Source of the DNA: Thermomicrobiaceae bacterium
GTDB taxonomy: Bacteria; Chloroflexota; Chloroflexia; Thermomicrobiales; Thermomicrobiaceae
NCBI GenBank assembly: GCA_007124395.1
Contig: SLFF01000436.1
Coordinates: 1-21,497, forward strand
Direction of reading: 5' to 3'
Length of the DNA stretch: 21,497 nt
Positions 6,811 through 14,423 of the stretch are shown piece after piece. Every line of letters begins with the position of its first letter. Position 1 is the first letter of the stretch. The notes beneath the pieces were generated by a model. It searched no databases and was not told the DNA's origin. It saw nothing but the letters and a program-made list of their open reading frames with translations. Position numbers and translations under genes: made by a program.

Positions 6811-7875
6811 CTAGCGGCCAGATTGCCGGCGTAGTTCCTGGCCACCTGCGAGCACGCGCTGGTAGAGATGAAGCGCTTCGGCCACCCGGCCAGTTCCCCG
6901 GACCACACAGGTCAGCGGGTCATCGGCACGATAGACCGGCATGCGCAGCTCGGACTGCAGGCGCTTGTCCAGCCCCAGCAGCAAACCGCCACCACCGGCC
7001 AGAACGATACCGCGTTCCATGATATCGGCAACCAGTTCAGGTGGCGTCTCTTCAACGCACGTTTTGATGACATCGATAATGGAATTCAGCGGGATAGAGA
7101 TCGCATCACGGAGCTCGACACTGCTGACCTCGACGGTCTTCGGCAGTCCAGTCAACAGGTCACGGCCACGCATGACCACGGTGCGCTCTTCTTCCAGCGG
7201 GTACGCCGAGCCAGCCGAGATCTTGGCGTTCTCGGCGGAACGTTCACCGATGACCAGGTTGTGATCACGACGGGCGTACTGAACGATCGCGTCATCGATC
7301 TCATCACCGGCAATCCGGATCGAATGATTGACGACGATGCCACCGAGCGATGTCACAGCAACTTCTGTGGTTCCACCACCGATGTCGACGATCATGCTGC
7401 CCACCGGCTCATTGATCGGCAGTCCGGCACCGATCGCCGCGGCCATTGGCTCTTCGATCGTGTATGCCTCGCGGGCACCGGCGCTGAGCGCGGCATCTTT
7501 GGCTGCACGCTTTTCGACTTCGGTGACGCCACTGGGAATACCGATAACGACCCGGGGGTGCGGAGCCATGAACCGCTGCATGTGAACTTTTCGGATGAAA
7601 TAGTGGAGCATCATCTCGACGGTGTCGAAATCTGCGATGACGCCGTCTTTCAGCGGACGAACGGCAATGATCGTCCCTGGCGTCTTGCCAACCATCGCTT
7701 TGGCTTCGACCCCGACGGCAAGTGCGCGTTTGGATTTGATGTCGACGGCCACCACAGATGGCTCGGAGATGACGATCCCCTTGCCGCGAACATAGACAAG
7801 CGTGTTCGCGGTACCGAGATCGATACCGAGATCTCTGCTGAACAGGCCGAAAAATGCATTCAATGGGCGGATCAT
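6811..7875 (-). CDS. mreB: Rod-shape-determining protein MreB (actin-like)
   Basis: A 354-residue bacterial actin that polymerises under the membrane and positions lateral wall synthesis. Visible motifs in order: phosphate-1 loop DLGIDLGTANTLVYV (15-29), the IPSGVTEVEKRA and EEPMAAAIGAGLPI segments, phosphate-2 loop VDIGGGTTEVAV, the GERSAENAKISAGSA segment, and the adenosine motif GIVLAGGGGLLLGL. The short hydrophobic start (MIRPLNAFFGLF) could act as a membrane-binding helix, as in other MreB proteins. The start ATG has GAGAGGGAT about nine bases upstream. It is the first gene of the mreB-mreC-murT-gatD run, and its promoter must lie within 7876-8061 or further upstream by read-through from the peptidase gene. 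Confidence 0.96.
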   Translation of the reverse strand: MIRPLNAFFGLFSRDLGIDLGTANTLVYVRGKGIVISEPSVVAVDIKSKRALAVGVEAKAMVGKTPGTIIAVRPLKDGVIADFDTVEMMLHYFIRKVHMQRFMAPHPRVVIGIPSGVTEVEKRAAKDAALSAGAREAYTIEEPMAAAIGAGLPINEPVGSMIVDIGGGTTEVAVTSLGGIVVNHSIRIAGDEIDDAIVQYARRDHNLVIGERSAENAKISAGSAYPLEEERTVVMRGRDLLTGLPKTVEVSSVELRDAISIPLNSIIDVIKTCVEETPPELVADIMERGIVLAGGGGLLLGLDKRLQSELRMPVYRADDPLTCVVRGTGRVAEALHLYQRVLAGGQELRRQSGR

Positions 7876-7942
7876 GCGGTGTCGATCCCTCTCATAATGC
7901 TCGGGATGACGGTGGTGGGATCGTTTGCTGCGCAGGGGGTCT

Positions 7943-7959
7943 CCCGTTTGTTCAACGGG
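7943..7959 (-). promoter_or_regulatory. Short inverted repeat in the mreB leader
   Basis: CCCGTT and AACGGG (plus-strand coordinates 7943-7948 and 7954-7959) form a 6-bp stem with a 5-base loop in the 186-bp gap between the peptidase gene and mreB. No U-run follows on the minus strand. It could be an mRNA hairpin or an operator. I could not identify a convincing promoter in this gap. Confidence 0.3.
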
Positions 7960-8061
7960 GAAGCATAATCCTGGCGCTGGGTTGGCAACAACTGTACGCT
8001 GCCATAACCGAACAATCTTACCATAACGTCAGACGCAACCATTCCATGGGGGTGTGACACC

Positions 8062-9951
8062 CTACCGCAAGTAGTTCCCTGGATCCTGGTACACCCCATT
8101 GTATGCGATTACAAAGTGTACGTGCGGTCCTGTCGAGAAGCCAGTGCTTCCCATTGGCCCGATGAATTCACCCTGGCCAACAGCCTGCCCCACTTGCACT
8201 GGCGGATGTTCGAGCATGTGTCCATACCAGGTCTGATAGCCATTGCCGTGGTCAATTGCCACCGCGTAGCCCAGCCCGTGATTATTCCATCCCGAGAAGA
8301 TGACCCGGCCATTGTCCGCTGCCCAGATCTCGGTTCCCGGTCGATTGGCGATGTCCCACCCATTATGCGCCGAGTGGAAGTATTGCGTAATCACACCAGT
8401 CGTCGGCATGATGAAATCGCCCGTCCCATGTGGTGACGCGCCAGATGGTGCGGTCGGCGTCGAGGTGGCGGTCGTCGGTGGCTCGGTACGATAATCGTCA
8501 ACCTCGATGTCCTCGTCTGCGATCAGTTCATCGTCAGTAGCGTCGTCATCAACTTCTGGCGTTGGCGATGGTTCCGGCGTCGGCTCGGGTGTTGGCTCAG
8601 GTTCTGGCGCTGCCGGTGGTGTTCCACCCGGAATCATGATCGATTGCCCAACCATCAGCGTACCGTCAGCTCCCAGCCCATTGGCCGGCCAGTCCCGGAT
8701 GACGGAAGGATTGACACCGTACTCGTCGGCGATCGATTCGACGGTATCGTCCGCTTCTACTTCTACCATGACTCCATCAACCGGAAGAATCGCCAGCTGC
8801 TGGCCCTGTTCGACCTGATCAGAACTGGTCAGGCTGTTGGACCAGAGAATCGTCTGGGCCTGCAAGCCAAATCGATCGGCAATCTGCCAGAGTTGCTCGC
8901 CGGCTCGCACGGTGTAGAAGATGACCTCATTCCGCGTCGGCATGGTACCACCGGGCACCATGAGCAACCGGTTCGGCACCAGATCGGCCGAGTGCTCGAC
9001 CCCGTTCGGTTCATAGGTCGTAATGGCATCCGTAGACACGCTGTATCGCTCGGCAATATTCTCCAGGGTGTCGCTCTCACGGACGATATGCAGCATGCCG
9101 TTCGTCGGTGGAATCCGGAGTTGCGTACCCGGAGGTAGCTCCTGAGATGGGTCCCGATAATCGTTAGCCCAGAGCAGCGTTTCCTCTGACAGGCCAGTAT
9201 CGATCGCCACACTGGAGATCGTCTGTCCCTGCCGCGTCACGTAGGTTTCAATTCCCAGCTGCTGCGGAGTTACCGAGAGTGACGTGGTAGAGAGATAGCC
9301 CCCCATCACGTTTTCGGTGTTGGCTTCCAGCAGACCTCGTGTGTTTGGCACTGGCTGCTGAGATTCTTCGGCTTCGGTATACGGAGCACTGCTGATGAAC
9401 TGGATGTTGTCGGTCCCACCGGGCTGAGCCGATGATTCCTCGCTATCCCGGGACCAGAACCCGCCACCAAGCACCATGGCAATCGCGATTGCCACAATCA
9501 CCAGGTGAGGAAGCCGGCCATAGACGGGATCGGAGCCGGAACGCTCCTGACCCGGCCACTCAGGGCCGCCGGGCTCAGCCTCAGCCTCTGGAACGACGGT
9601 CTGCTCCGATGATGCGCCTGTTGAGCTGGGCGACGCAGATACCGGCTGATTGACTGTCCGACGGGACAGCGATGCGCCGATTTTCCGAGGCGGGGGTGTT
9701 TCTTTGAGTGTGCGAATCGGGAACCCTGGCTGTGTTCCGTATGAAGATGAGGACAATTGCTCAGCCACAGATTGATGGTGATCCGGTCGGGAGTTCGATG
9801 GGAATGCAGGGGCGTCCGGTGATGCCGGCTGTGCCGTGTCATCATCCGGGCCGGAGCCGCTGGTCGGCGTGTTCCAGCCAAACTGAGATCCAGCCGGTGT
9901 CTGCTGGCTGGCTGATTTCTCAGCGCGCTGGTCTGGCCAGCGATCTGTCAA
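8062..9951 (-). CDS. Membrane-anchored LysM x4 / M23 peptidoglycan peptidase
   Basis: A wall-associated metallopeptidase. I place the start at TTG 9951, because GAGAAGGG (9960-9967) lies eight bases before it. GTG 9969 is possible, and the frame is open up to 10056, but that extension reads like untranslated leader. Numbered from TTG: about 145 residues of Ser/Pro/Gln-rich cytoplasmic sequence, one membrane helix at about 149-165 (LVIVAIAIAMVLGGGFW), four LysM modules at about 235-281, 286-333, 343-390 and 393-441, a Pro/Glu/Thr linker (PEPTPEPTPEP) and acidic stretch to about 510, then the M23 domain to residue 629. Its zinc and catalytic residues are present: H529 and D533 (HNGWD), H578 (YGHM), H610 and H612 (HVHF). 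The enzyme should therefore be active, cutting peptide cross-bridges outside the membrane. It lies 186 bp upstream of mreB on the same strand. Confidence 0.88.
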   Translation of the reverse strand: MTDRWPDQRAEKSASQQTPAGSQFGWNTPTSGSGPDDDTAQPASPDAPAFPSNSRPDHHQSVAEQLSSSSYGTQPGFPIRTLKETPPPRKIGASLSRRTVNQPVSASPSSTGASSEQTVVPEAEAEPGGPEWPGQERSGSDPVYGRLPHLVIVAIAIAMVLGGGFWSRDSEESSAQPGGTDNIQFISSAPYTEAEESQQPVPNTRGLLEANTENVMGGYLSTTSLSVTPQQLGIETYVTRQGQTISSVAIDTGLSEETLLWANDYRDPSQELPPGTQLRIPPTNGMLHIVRESDTLENIAERYSVSTDAITTYEPNGVEHSADLVPNRLLMVPGGTMPTRNEVIFYTVRAGEQLWQIADRFGLQAQTILWSNSLTSSDQVEQGQQLAILPVDGVMVEVEADDTVESIADEYGVNPSVIRDWPANGLGADGTLMVGQSIMIPGGTPPAAPEPEPTPEPTPEPSPTPEVDDDATDDELIADEDIEVDDYRTEPPTTATSTPTAPSGASPHGTGDFIMPTTGVITQYFHSAHNGWDIANRPGTEIWAADNGRVIFSGWNNHGLGYAVAIDHGNGYQTWYGHMLEHPPVQVGQAVGQGEFIGPMGSTGFSTGPHVHFVIAYNGVYQDPGNYLR

Positions 9952-9967
9952 CGAAGCAACCCTTCTC

Positions 9968-10156
9968 ACATCCCGGAAGCGCCAGGCGTTCTGCCATCCG
10001 AACCATGCAGCGCATAGCCTGATTGATCGCGCCGGGAACCACCCGTTTCCCTGCAATCAACGCGTCACCGTAGGGGACGCCTGGATTTGCCAGGTTCTCG
10101 AAGCGATTGCCAGACACTCTCATGAATGAACCATGCAATCACAGTCCCCTATTCTA
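9968..10156 (-). ncRNA. Candidate structured 5' leader of the LysM-M23 gene, with its -10 box
   Basis: A -10-like TAGAAT lies at 10156-10151 (minus strand), which would give a leader of about 190 bases before TTG 9951; no good -35 box is seen. Read on the minus strand, the leader has CCTGG-CAAAT-CCAGG (10080-10094). It then has an outer TGATTG/CAATCA pair (10020-10025 with 10054-10059) enclosing GGGAA/TTCCC (10034-10038 with 10047-10051, eight-base loop). Long leaders before wall hydrolases are often riboswitches (for example ydaO/c-di-AMP in Actinobacteria and Firmicutes), but I do not see the conserved ydaO core, so no class is claimed. A 72-codon frame (9920-10138, minus) overlaps the leader and is an alternative explanation. 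Confidence 0.3.
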
Positions 10157-10334
10157 CATCAGCAGTTGACACGCAGACATTCCCCGGATTGTCCCGTATC
10201 CATGGGCAGCCTGGACACGGCAGGCAGACGAACGGATGCCTGACCACCGGACAACGGCGTATCCTTTGTCGTGATCTGCGATACTGTGTTGCCAGAATGT
10301 TGCGAATGCCTTGACTGTGTGATCTCTGCTGCTC
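10157..10334. other. Divergent intergenic region between the peptidase and lipid-kinase genes
   Basis: This stretch should hold the promoters of the minus-strand peptidase gene and the plus-strand kinase gene. TGCGATACT at 10277-10285 could serve as an extended -10 for the kinase, but no -35 box is paired with it. No gene or RNA was recognised. Confidence 0.3.
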
Positions 10335-10347
10335 AGGAGCCTGCGTG

Positions 10348-11325
10348 ATGGCCGAAACGCTTCCTGCCAATCCGGATACCGACCGGGGCGATACTGCCCG
10401 GCAACTGCATGTCATCGTCAACCCGATGTCTGGCAATGGCCGGACTCGTGATGCCTGGCCGACGATCGATCGCCGGCTCCAGCGACTCGGCTTTCAGACC
10501 GATTTCCGAATGACTCAATCAGCTGGGGACGGCATACGCCTCGGGTGGGAAGCTATCGAAGCTGGCGTCGATGAAGTGGTCGTGGTCGGTGGAGATGGCA
10601 CCTTGAATGAAGTGGTCAACGGGCTGTTTCTGGCCAGTCACGGAGCGCCACCGGATGTGACAGTCTCGGTGATCCCGGCCGGAACCGGTCGTGATTTCTC
10701 ACGCAGTATCGGTTTGCGCAGCTTCGATCACTCGCTGGAAACGCTGGGAGCCGGCGTTATCACCCAGATCGATGCCGGGCGAGTCGATTACACAACCGAC
10801 GACGGGAGCCAGGCACGATATTTCGTCAATGCCGGAGACGTCGGGCTGGGCGCAGAGACGGCGGCACTTCTGAATCGATCATCGAAGCTGCTCGGCGGCA
10901 AGCTTTCCTATTTTCTGGGAGCCGCCCGGTCGATATTCAGTTATTCAGGCCAGCCAGCGACGATCATCGCTGATGGTGAGCTTGTGCATGATGGCCTTCT
11001 GGCGATGACCTGTTTTGCCAATGGCCGCTATCATGCGGGCGGGATGCTCATGGCGCCCAACGCATCGTTGACGGACGGCGCTTTCGATCTGTTGATTCTG
11101 GATGATGTTCCGAAGTACACCCTGCTCGGCTCACTCTTGCCGAGCGTCTATGTCGGCCGTCATCTGAATCATCCGAATGTGACGCACCGGCTGGCGCGCG
11201 AGATCAGGATCAGCTCGCCGGGAACGCTGTTATTCGAAGTCGATGGAGAACAGCCGGGTACAACTGACATCTGCGTAACATTACTTCCATTGGCGCTGCG
11301 CATCCGGATGCCAGTGGGGCAATGA
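10348..11325 (+). CDS. Diacylglycerol-kinase-family lipid kinase (DagK/YegS type)
   Basis: A protein of 325 residues from ATG 10348, with AGGAG at 10335-10339 eight bases upstream; GTG 10345 is one codon earlier. It belongs to the DAGK catalytic-domain family, which phosphorylates diacylglycerol or related lipids with ATP at the inner membrane face. The motifs are NPMSGNG (25-31) at the front, the nucleotide-binding GGDGTLNEVVNGL (81-93), PAGTGRDFSRS (110-120, the family's GTGNDFA site with R in place of N), and the second-domain segments VNAGDVGLGAE and FANGRYHAGGMLMAPNASLTDGAFDLLI. The C-terminal EVDGEQPG is the usual end motif. Soluble DagK recycles diacylglycerol during lipid and lipoteichoic-acid turnover; the exact substrate here cannot be told from sequence. 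Confidence 0.9.
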   Translation: MAETLPANPDTDRGDTARQLHVIVNPMSGNGRTRDAWPTIDRRLQRLGFQTDFRMTQSAGDGIRLGWEAIEAGVDEVVVVGGDGTLNEVVNGLFLASHGAPPDVTVSVIPAGTGRDFSRSIGLRSFDHSLETLGAGVITQIDAGRVDYTTDDGSQARYFVNAGDVGLGAETAALLNRSSKLLGGKLSYFLGAARSIFSYSGQPATIIADGELVHDGLLAMTCFANGRYHAGGMLMAPNASLTDGAFDLLILDDVPKYTLLGSLLPSVYVGRHLNHPNVTHRLAREIRISSPGTLLFEVDGEQPGTTDICVTLLPLALRIRMPVGQ

Positions 11326-11351
11326 CTGCCCGTTGCCGGGTAGACAAAACG

Positions 11352-11380
11352 TTGACCGACTGTGCCGAATCTGTCAAAAT
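11352..11380 (+). promoter_or_regulatory. Predicted promoter of the aldolase-family gene
   Basis: TTGACC (11352-11357) and CAAAAT (11375-11380) are separated by 17 bases, five and four matches to the sigma-70 boxes. The leader to ATG 11512 would be about 125 bases. The longer frame that starts at 11362 lies inside this leader and is unlikely to be translated from there. Confidence 0.45.
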
Positions 11381-11511
11381 GCGTCAGTATCTTTGCCGCT
11401 ATCCCAGCCATCGGCGAGTGCGGCAGACGCCCTGATGAAACACCTGAACGATCCGACTATCCGTATCGGGACACTCTGGCAACGATACGCTGCAAGGAAG
11501 TGGTTAGTATT

Positions 11512-12657
11512 ATGAGCACGCAGCCTGAGCACGACGCAGTGGGAACGGTGCCGACAGCACCTGTGCGCGAGAAAACGTTCAGTGTGATTGGCAAGGCCGA
11601 CTCCCCACGGCAGCAGTGGTTCATCAACGGCCTGAAGAAGGAGATGGCTGCGCGTGATCATGTCTTCTATGAGGAGCCGATTCCCGATATTCTGCTCGTC
11701 CTGAACATGGTCGACACCGAGAACCCGCAGCCGTACCGGCGCAAGGCGCAGGGTACCTTCGTCACCGCCGTTGTCGAGCTCGATGAGATGCCCGAGCAGA
11801 TCATGCATGCGGGATATCCCTATATGCTCTATGCGCTGGCCAACCTCGTTCTGCTCCTGCTGCCAGGAAAGAACGGTACAGAGGCTCACTTCCTGACACT
11901 GGAACAGGGCCACTACACCGTCAAGCATGAAGATGGCAACGACGCGAAGTTCTTCGCCGAAATTTACGAGCGCATTCAGCCGCTGGCATCATCTCGCCTG
12001 GTCATCAACAACGAGTTCCGGACCGATCTGGAAGAAGAGCTCTGGAACGGTGACCACATTACCGAGCAGATCATCAAAGCTGGCCGAACGCTGGACGAGC
12101 TGAATCTGTTGCCCGCACCGTTCCCGATGGATCAGTTTCTTTCGCCGAAGGAGATGCGGCACGTCAAGCGTCTCTACGGCATCGGCGGTCTCAGCTACGG
12201 CAATCTCAGCGCCCGGCTGGATGACAACCGCTTCTGGATGAGTGCCAGCGGTGTCGATAAATCCAAGCTGGAGGAGATCGGCCGGGACATCATGCTGGTG
12301 ACCGGGTTCGATGAAGAGCGCCCGGCGATGATCATCAGCGTTCCGCCGAATGTCGAGCCACGCCGGGTTTCCGTGGATGCGATCGAGCACTGGATGGTCT
12401 ATCAGGAGCATCCGCAGGTAGGCGCGATCATCCACGTCCACGCCTGGGTGGATGGCATTCCCTCGACGGAGATGAACTACCCGTGCGGCACCATCGAGCT
12501 GGCCGAGGCCGTGGCCGAGCTGGTTCGGCAGGAGCCGGATCCGGGACACGCCATCATCGGTCTTCGAAACCACGGGATCACCGTCACCGGTGAGAGTATC
12601 GATGAGATCCTCTCCCGGCTGGAGGGCAAGATCATCCCGCAGGTGCCGATGAGCTAG
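11512..12657 (+). CDS. Class II aldolase/adducin-family protein with an extra N-terminal domain
   Basis: A protein of 381 residues. ATG 11512 is preceded by AAGGAAG (11494-11500), and the longer upstream frame has no ribosome site. Residues about 210-375 form a class II aldolase/adducin domain: GIGGLSYGNLSARL, FWMSASGVDKSKL, then HVHAW with metal ligands H308 and H310, and RNHGITVTG with H354. This fold cleaves or epimerises phosphorylated or free sugars (L-fuculose-phosphate aldolase family), but the substrate is unknown. Residues about 25-195 (SPRQQWFINGLKKEM, PDILLVLNMVDTENPQPYRR, HFLTLEQGHYTV) are a separate domain I do not recognise, unusual for the family, whose members are mostly 200-260 residues. 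The final domain seems slightly short at its C-terminus. The gene is followed 23 bases later by a strong terminator. Confidence 0.8.
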   Translation: MSTQPEHDAVGTVPTAPVREKTFSVIGKADSPRQQWFINGLKKEMAARDHVFYEEPIPDILLVLNMVDTENPQPYRRKAQGTFVTAVVELDEMPEQIMHAGYPYMLYALANLVLLLLPGKNGTEAHFLTLEQGHYTVKHEDGNDAKFFAEIYERIQPLASSRLVINNEFRTDLEEELWNGDHITEQIIKAGRTLDELNLLPAPFPMDQFLSPKEMRHVKRLYGIGGLSYGNLSARLDDNRFWMSASGVDKSKLEEIGRDIMLVTGFDEERPAMIISVPPNVEPRRVSVDAIEHWMVYQEHPQVGAIIHVHAWVDGIPSTEMNYPCGTIELAEAVAELVRQEPDPGHAIIGLRNHGITVTGESIDEILSRLEGKIIPQVPMS

Positions 12658-12680
12658 CCTCATCTACTGCACATGAATCA

Positions 12681-12716
12681 GCCGGCGGTCCTGTCAGGAC
12701 CGCCGGCTTTTCTCTT
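12681..12716 (+). terminator. Intrinsic terminator after the aldolase-family gene
   Basis: A perfect 12-bp GC-rich stem, GCCGGCGGTCCT (12681-12692) with AGGACCGCCGGC (12696-12707), and a three-base loop are followed by TTTTCTCTT. The U-rich run is on the plus side only, so it ends the aldolase transcript. It is less suited to stop the convergent minus-strand transcript. Confidence 0.9.
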
Positions 12717-12751
12717 GCCTGTCGAGTTGTTGTTTCTGGAACAGATCGACC

Positions 12752-12949
12752 TTACGGGCGGTCTGGCTCGCCGAAGTCTGGCTTGATCTGATGATGCTGG
12801 TTTTCGTGCATCTGCATTCCAGCGGCAATCGCCCGGGCAATGTTGGTGCAGAGCCGGTCGAATTCGTCCTGACTCATACCGGCTGGCGCGTCCGGCAAGT
12901 CTGCTTTGATCGTCTGAATCAGCTGCTCGACCGTGTCATGCTGGGTCAT
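12752..12949 (-). CDS. Small hypothetical protein (65 residues)
   Basis: A short protein with no recognised family. ATG 12949 has GAGGAG at 12960-12965, ten bases upstream, which supports real translation. It follows the FAH-family gene by 49 bases on the same strand. The middle (about 25-47, MSQDEFDRLCTNIARAIAAG) is a likely amphipathic helix, and the end is rich in His, Gln, Asp and Pro (MQMHENQHHQ). There is no signal peptide or membrane segment. It is probably co-transcribed with the upstream enzyme; no function is proposed. Confidence 0.6.
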   Translation of the reverse strand: MTQHDTVEQLIQTIKADLPDAPAGMSQDEFDRLCTNIARAIAAGMQMHENQHHQIKPDFGEPDRP

Positions 12950-12998
12950 AAGAATGTTTCTCCTCGGGTCCGCCGGTCAGCCAGCTGCTGGCCCGGCG

Positions 12999-13817
12999 CT
13001 ACGATGATGCGACGGTGTTGGTCAATGTCAGCTCGCCAACCGTGATGGTGACCACATCTCCCGGCTGGAGCGTGAAATCGTCATCTGGCACGATGCCGGT
13101 GCCGGTCATCAGCAACGCGCCATACGGAAAGTGCATTTCCCGGCCAAGATACTGGGCAAGCTCCTGCGGAGTGCGCTTCATCTGGCCGGTACCGGAATCC
13201 CCACCGAAGACCGATGAGCCACCACGGGAGATATCCAGCGTGATCGGCACATCGTTCACAGCAGTCGATTCCGTCAGCACGATGCCTGGTCCCAGCGCGC
13301 AAGACCCACTGAACACCTTGGCCTGCGGCAGGTAGAGCGGATTCTCCCCTTCGATCGCCCGGGACGAGACATCGTTTCCGGCGGTATAGCCGATGATCTC
13401 AAGATCCTGGTTGATCACGATCACCAGCTCCGGCTCGGGCACGTCCCATGAGCTATCCTGCCGGACACGGATCTGATCTTCCGGACCACTGGCTCGCCAG
13501 CCGATCGCTTTCGGGAAGATCTCCGGCCGCTCGGCATCGTAGACACGCTCGTAGATGTCTGCCGTTGCCGATTCATGCTCGCGGGCCACCCGGCTGCGCA
13601 TGTAGGTAACCCCGGCAGCCCAGACATCCTGTATGGCATCTACTGGCGCAAGCAGCGGGCCGTCAGCCCTGGGCCCGGTTGGTAGTGAACCCAGCAACGC
13701 CTGCGCTGAGGAAGCTGGCACCTGGAGCAGGAGCGAGAGCGAAAAGTCGACCGGTAGATACTGTCCATCCAGCGCCCAGCGTGGACCGTCCAGCGATTGA
13801 TGGCGGGTCAGGTACAT
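12999..13817 (-). CDS. Fumarylacetoacetate-hydrolase-family enzyme, probably a 2-keto-3-deoxy sugar acid dehydratase
   Basis: A protein of 272 residues from ATG 13817, which has AAAGGTGA five bases upstream; the longer frame to 13904 lacks a site and reads unlike coding sequence. The FAH fold is clear: WAAGVTYMRSR (67-76), WDVPEPELVIVIN (124-136) with E128 and E130 as metal ligands, GYTAGNDVSSRAIEGENPLY (143-162) with D149 as the third ligand, AKVFSGSCALGP, and LLMTGTGIVPDDDFTLQPGD (235-254). The opening (YLTRHQSLDGPRWALDG) and the ERVYDAERPEIF segment recall the 2-dehydro-3-deoxy-D-arabinonate dehydratase group, but the substrate call is inference; a hydrolase or hydratase of another keto acid is possible. 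It starts about 90 bases after the Mrp operon's last gene, so it may receive read-through from it. Confidence 0.82.
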   Translation of the reverse strand: MYLTRHQSLDGPRWALDGQYLPVDFSLSLLLQVPASSAQALLGSLPTGPRADGPLLAPVDAIQDVWAAGVTYMRSRVAREHESATADIYERVYDAERPEIFPKAIGWRASGPEDQIRVRQDSSWDVPEPELVIVINQDLEIIGYTAGNDVSSRAIEGENPLYLPQAKVFSGSCALGPGIVLTESTAVNDVPITLDISRGGSSVFGGDSGTGQMKRTPQELAQYLGREMHFPYGALLMTGTGIVPDDDFTLQPGDVVTITVGELTLTNTVASS

Positions 13818-13908
13818 GCGTTCACCTTTCATGTGGATGTTCATTTTTGGCTTGCGGTTGTCACCGATAATCACCATCGTACTGGCGAATGGGGTCGTTG
13901 GCAACGGC

Positions 13909-14421
13909 TCAGGCCGGCAACGTCAACCGAAACATTCGCGCGGCGTGTGCTTCTACCTCTCGAACCCGTTCAGCGTTTGGCATCGACCGATCCAGCACGT
14001 GCATCCGGAGCTGGTCTCCCTGGAGCGAGACACTCAGCGTTCCAGGCATCAGGCTCATGGTATTGGCGATGAAGACCCGGGCCGGTTCATCGGCCAGACG
14101 AAAATCGACCTGCACATAGCCGGGATCGAGCCGGATCGGGATAGCAATCGAGCGCAGTGCAACATCGACCCCGCCAAGCACCGATTGCCAGAGGAAGAAC
14201 GGAATGAACTTGGCCCACCCGCGAATCGAGAATCCGATACCGCTGGACGGGATCAGCAGCAGACTGGCACCGGCCCCGCCAAGCACGGCCAGCAGCACCA
14301 GACCCCAGTAGCGGAACTCTCCTTCGGCCAGCACGAACCAGAGCAGCGACATGATCCCCACCCGGATCACGATGGCGCCGGGTGTCCAGGTCGCGGCGAT
14401 CTGCTTCAGTTCCGCGAGCAT
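13909..14421 (-). CDS. mrpE: Na+/H+ antiporter subunit MrpE
   Basis: A 170-residue small membrane subunit of the Mrp antiporter. It starts at ATG 14421, two bases after the mrpD3 stop, with GGAGGTGACG directly upstream. Two hydrophobic stretches near the front (about 18-55, including IMSLLWFVLAEG and YWGLVLLAVLGGAG) are followed by the conserved family segment FIPFFLWQSVLGGVDVALR and the cytoplasmic beta domain (RVFIANTMSLMPGTLSVSLQGD, then LRMHVLD). The last gene of the operon in this organism, whereas in classical mrpABCDEFG operons it stands in the middle. Confidence 0.92.
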   Translation of the reverse strand: MLAELKQIAATWTPGAIVIRVGIMSLLWFVLAEGEFRYWGLVLLAVLGGAGASLLLIPSSGIGFSIRGWAKFIPFFLWQSVLGGVDVALRSIAIPIRLDPGYVQVDFRLADEPARVFIANTMSLMPGTLSVSLQGDQLRMHVLDRSMPNAERVREVEAHAARMFRLTLPA

Positions 14422-14423
14422 CG

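Noticed and set aside
9920..10138. 72-codon minus-strand frame (TTG start, contains PYGDALIAGK…) overlapping the peptidase start; faintly like the N-terminus of a phage terminase.
   Set aside because: Only 72 codons, weak ribosome site, overlaps the start region of a well-supported gene, and the similarity is too short to trust. Kept as an alternative to the leader RNA.
9970..10156. ydaO-type c-di-AMP riboswitch before the peptidase gene.
   Set aside because: Position is right, but the conserved GGGGGACC, GGGGUGAA and CAGCUAACCUCG segments are not present.
11362..11511. 50-residue N-terminal extension of the aldolase-family protein.
   Set aside because: It starts within the predicted promoter, has no ribosome site and reads unlike protein; ATG 11512 has AAGGAAG upstream.
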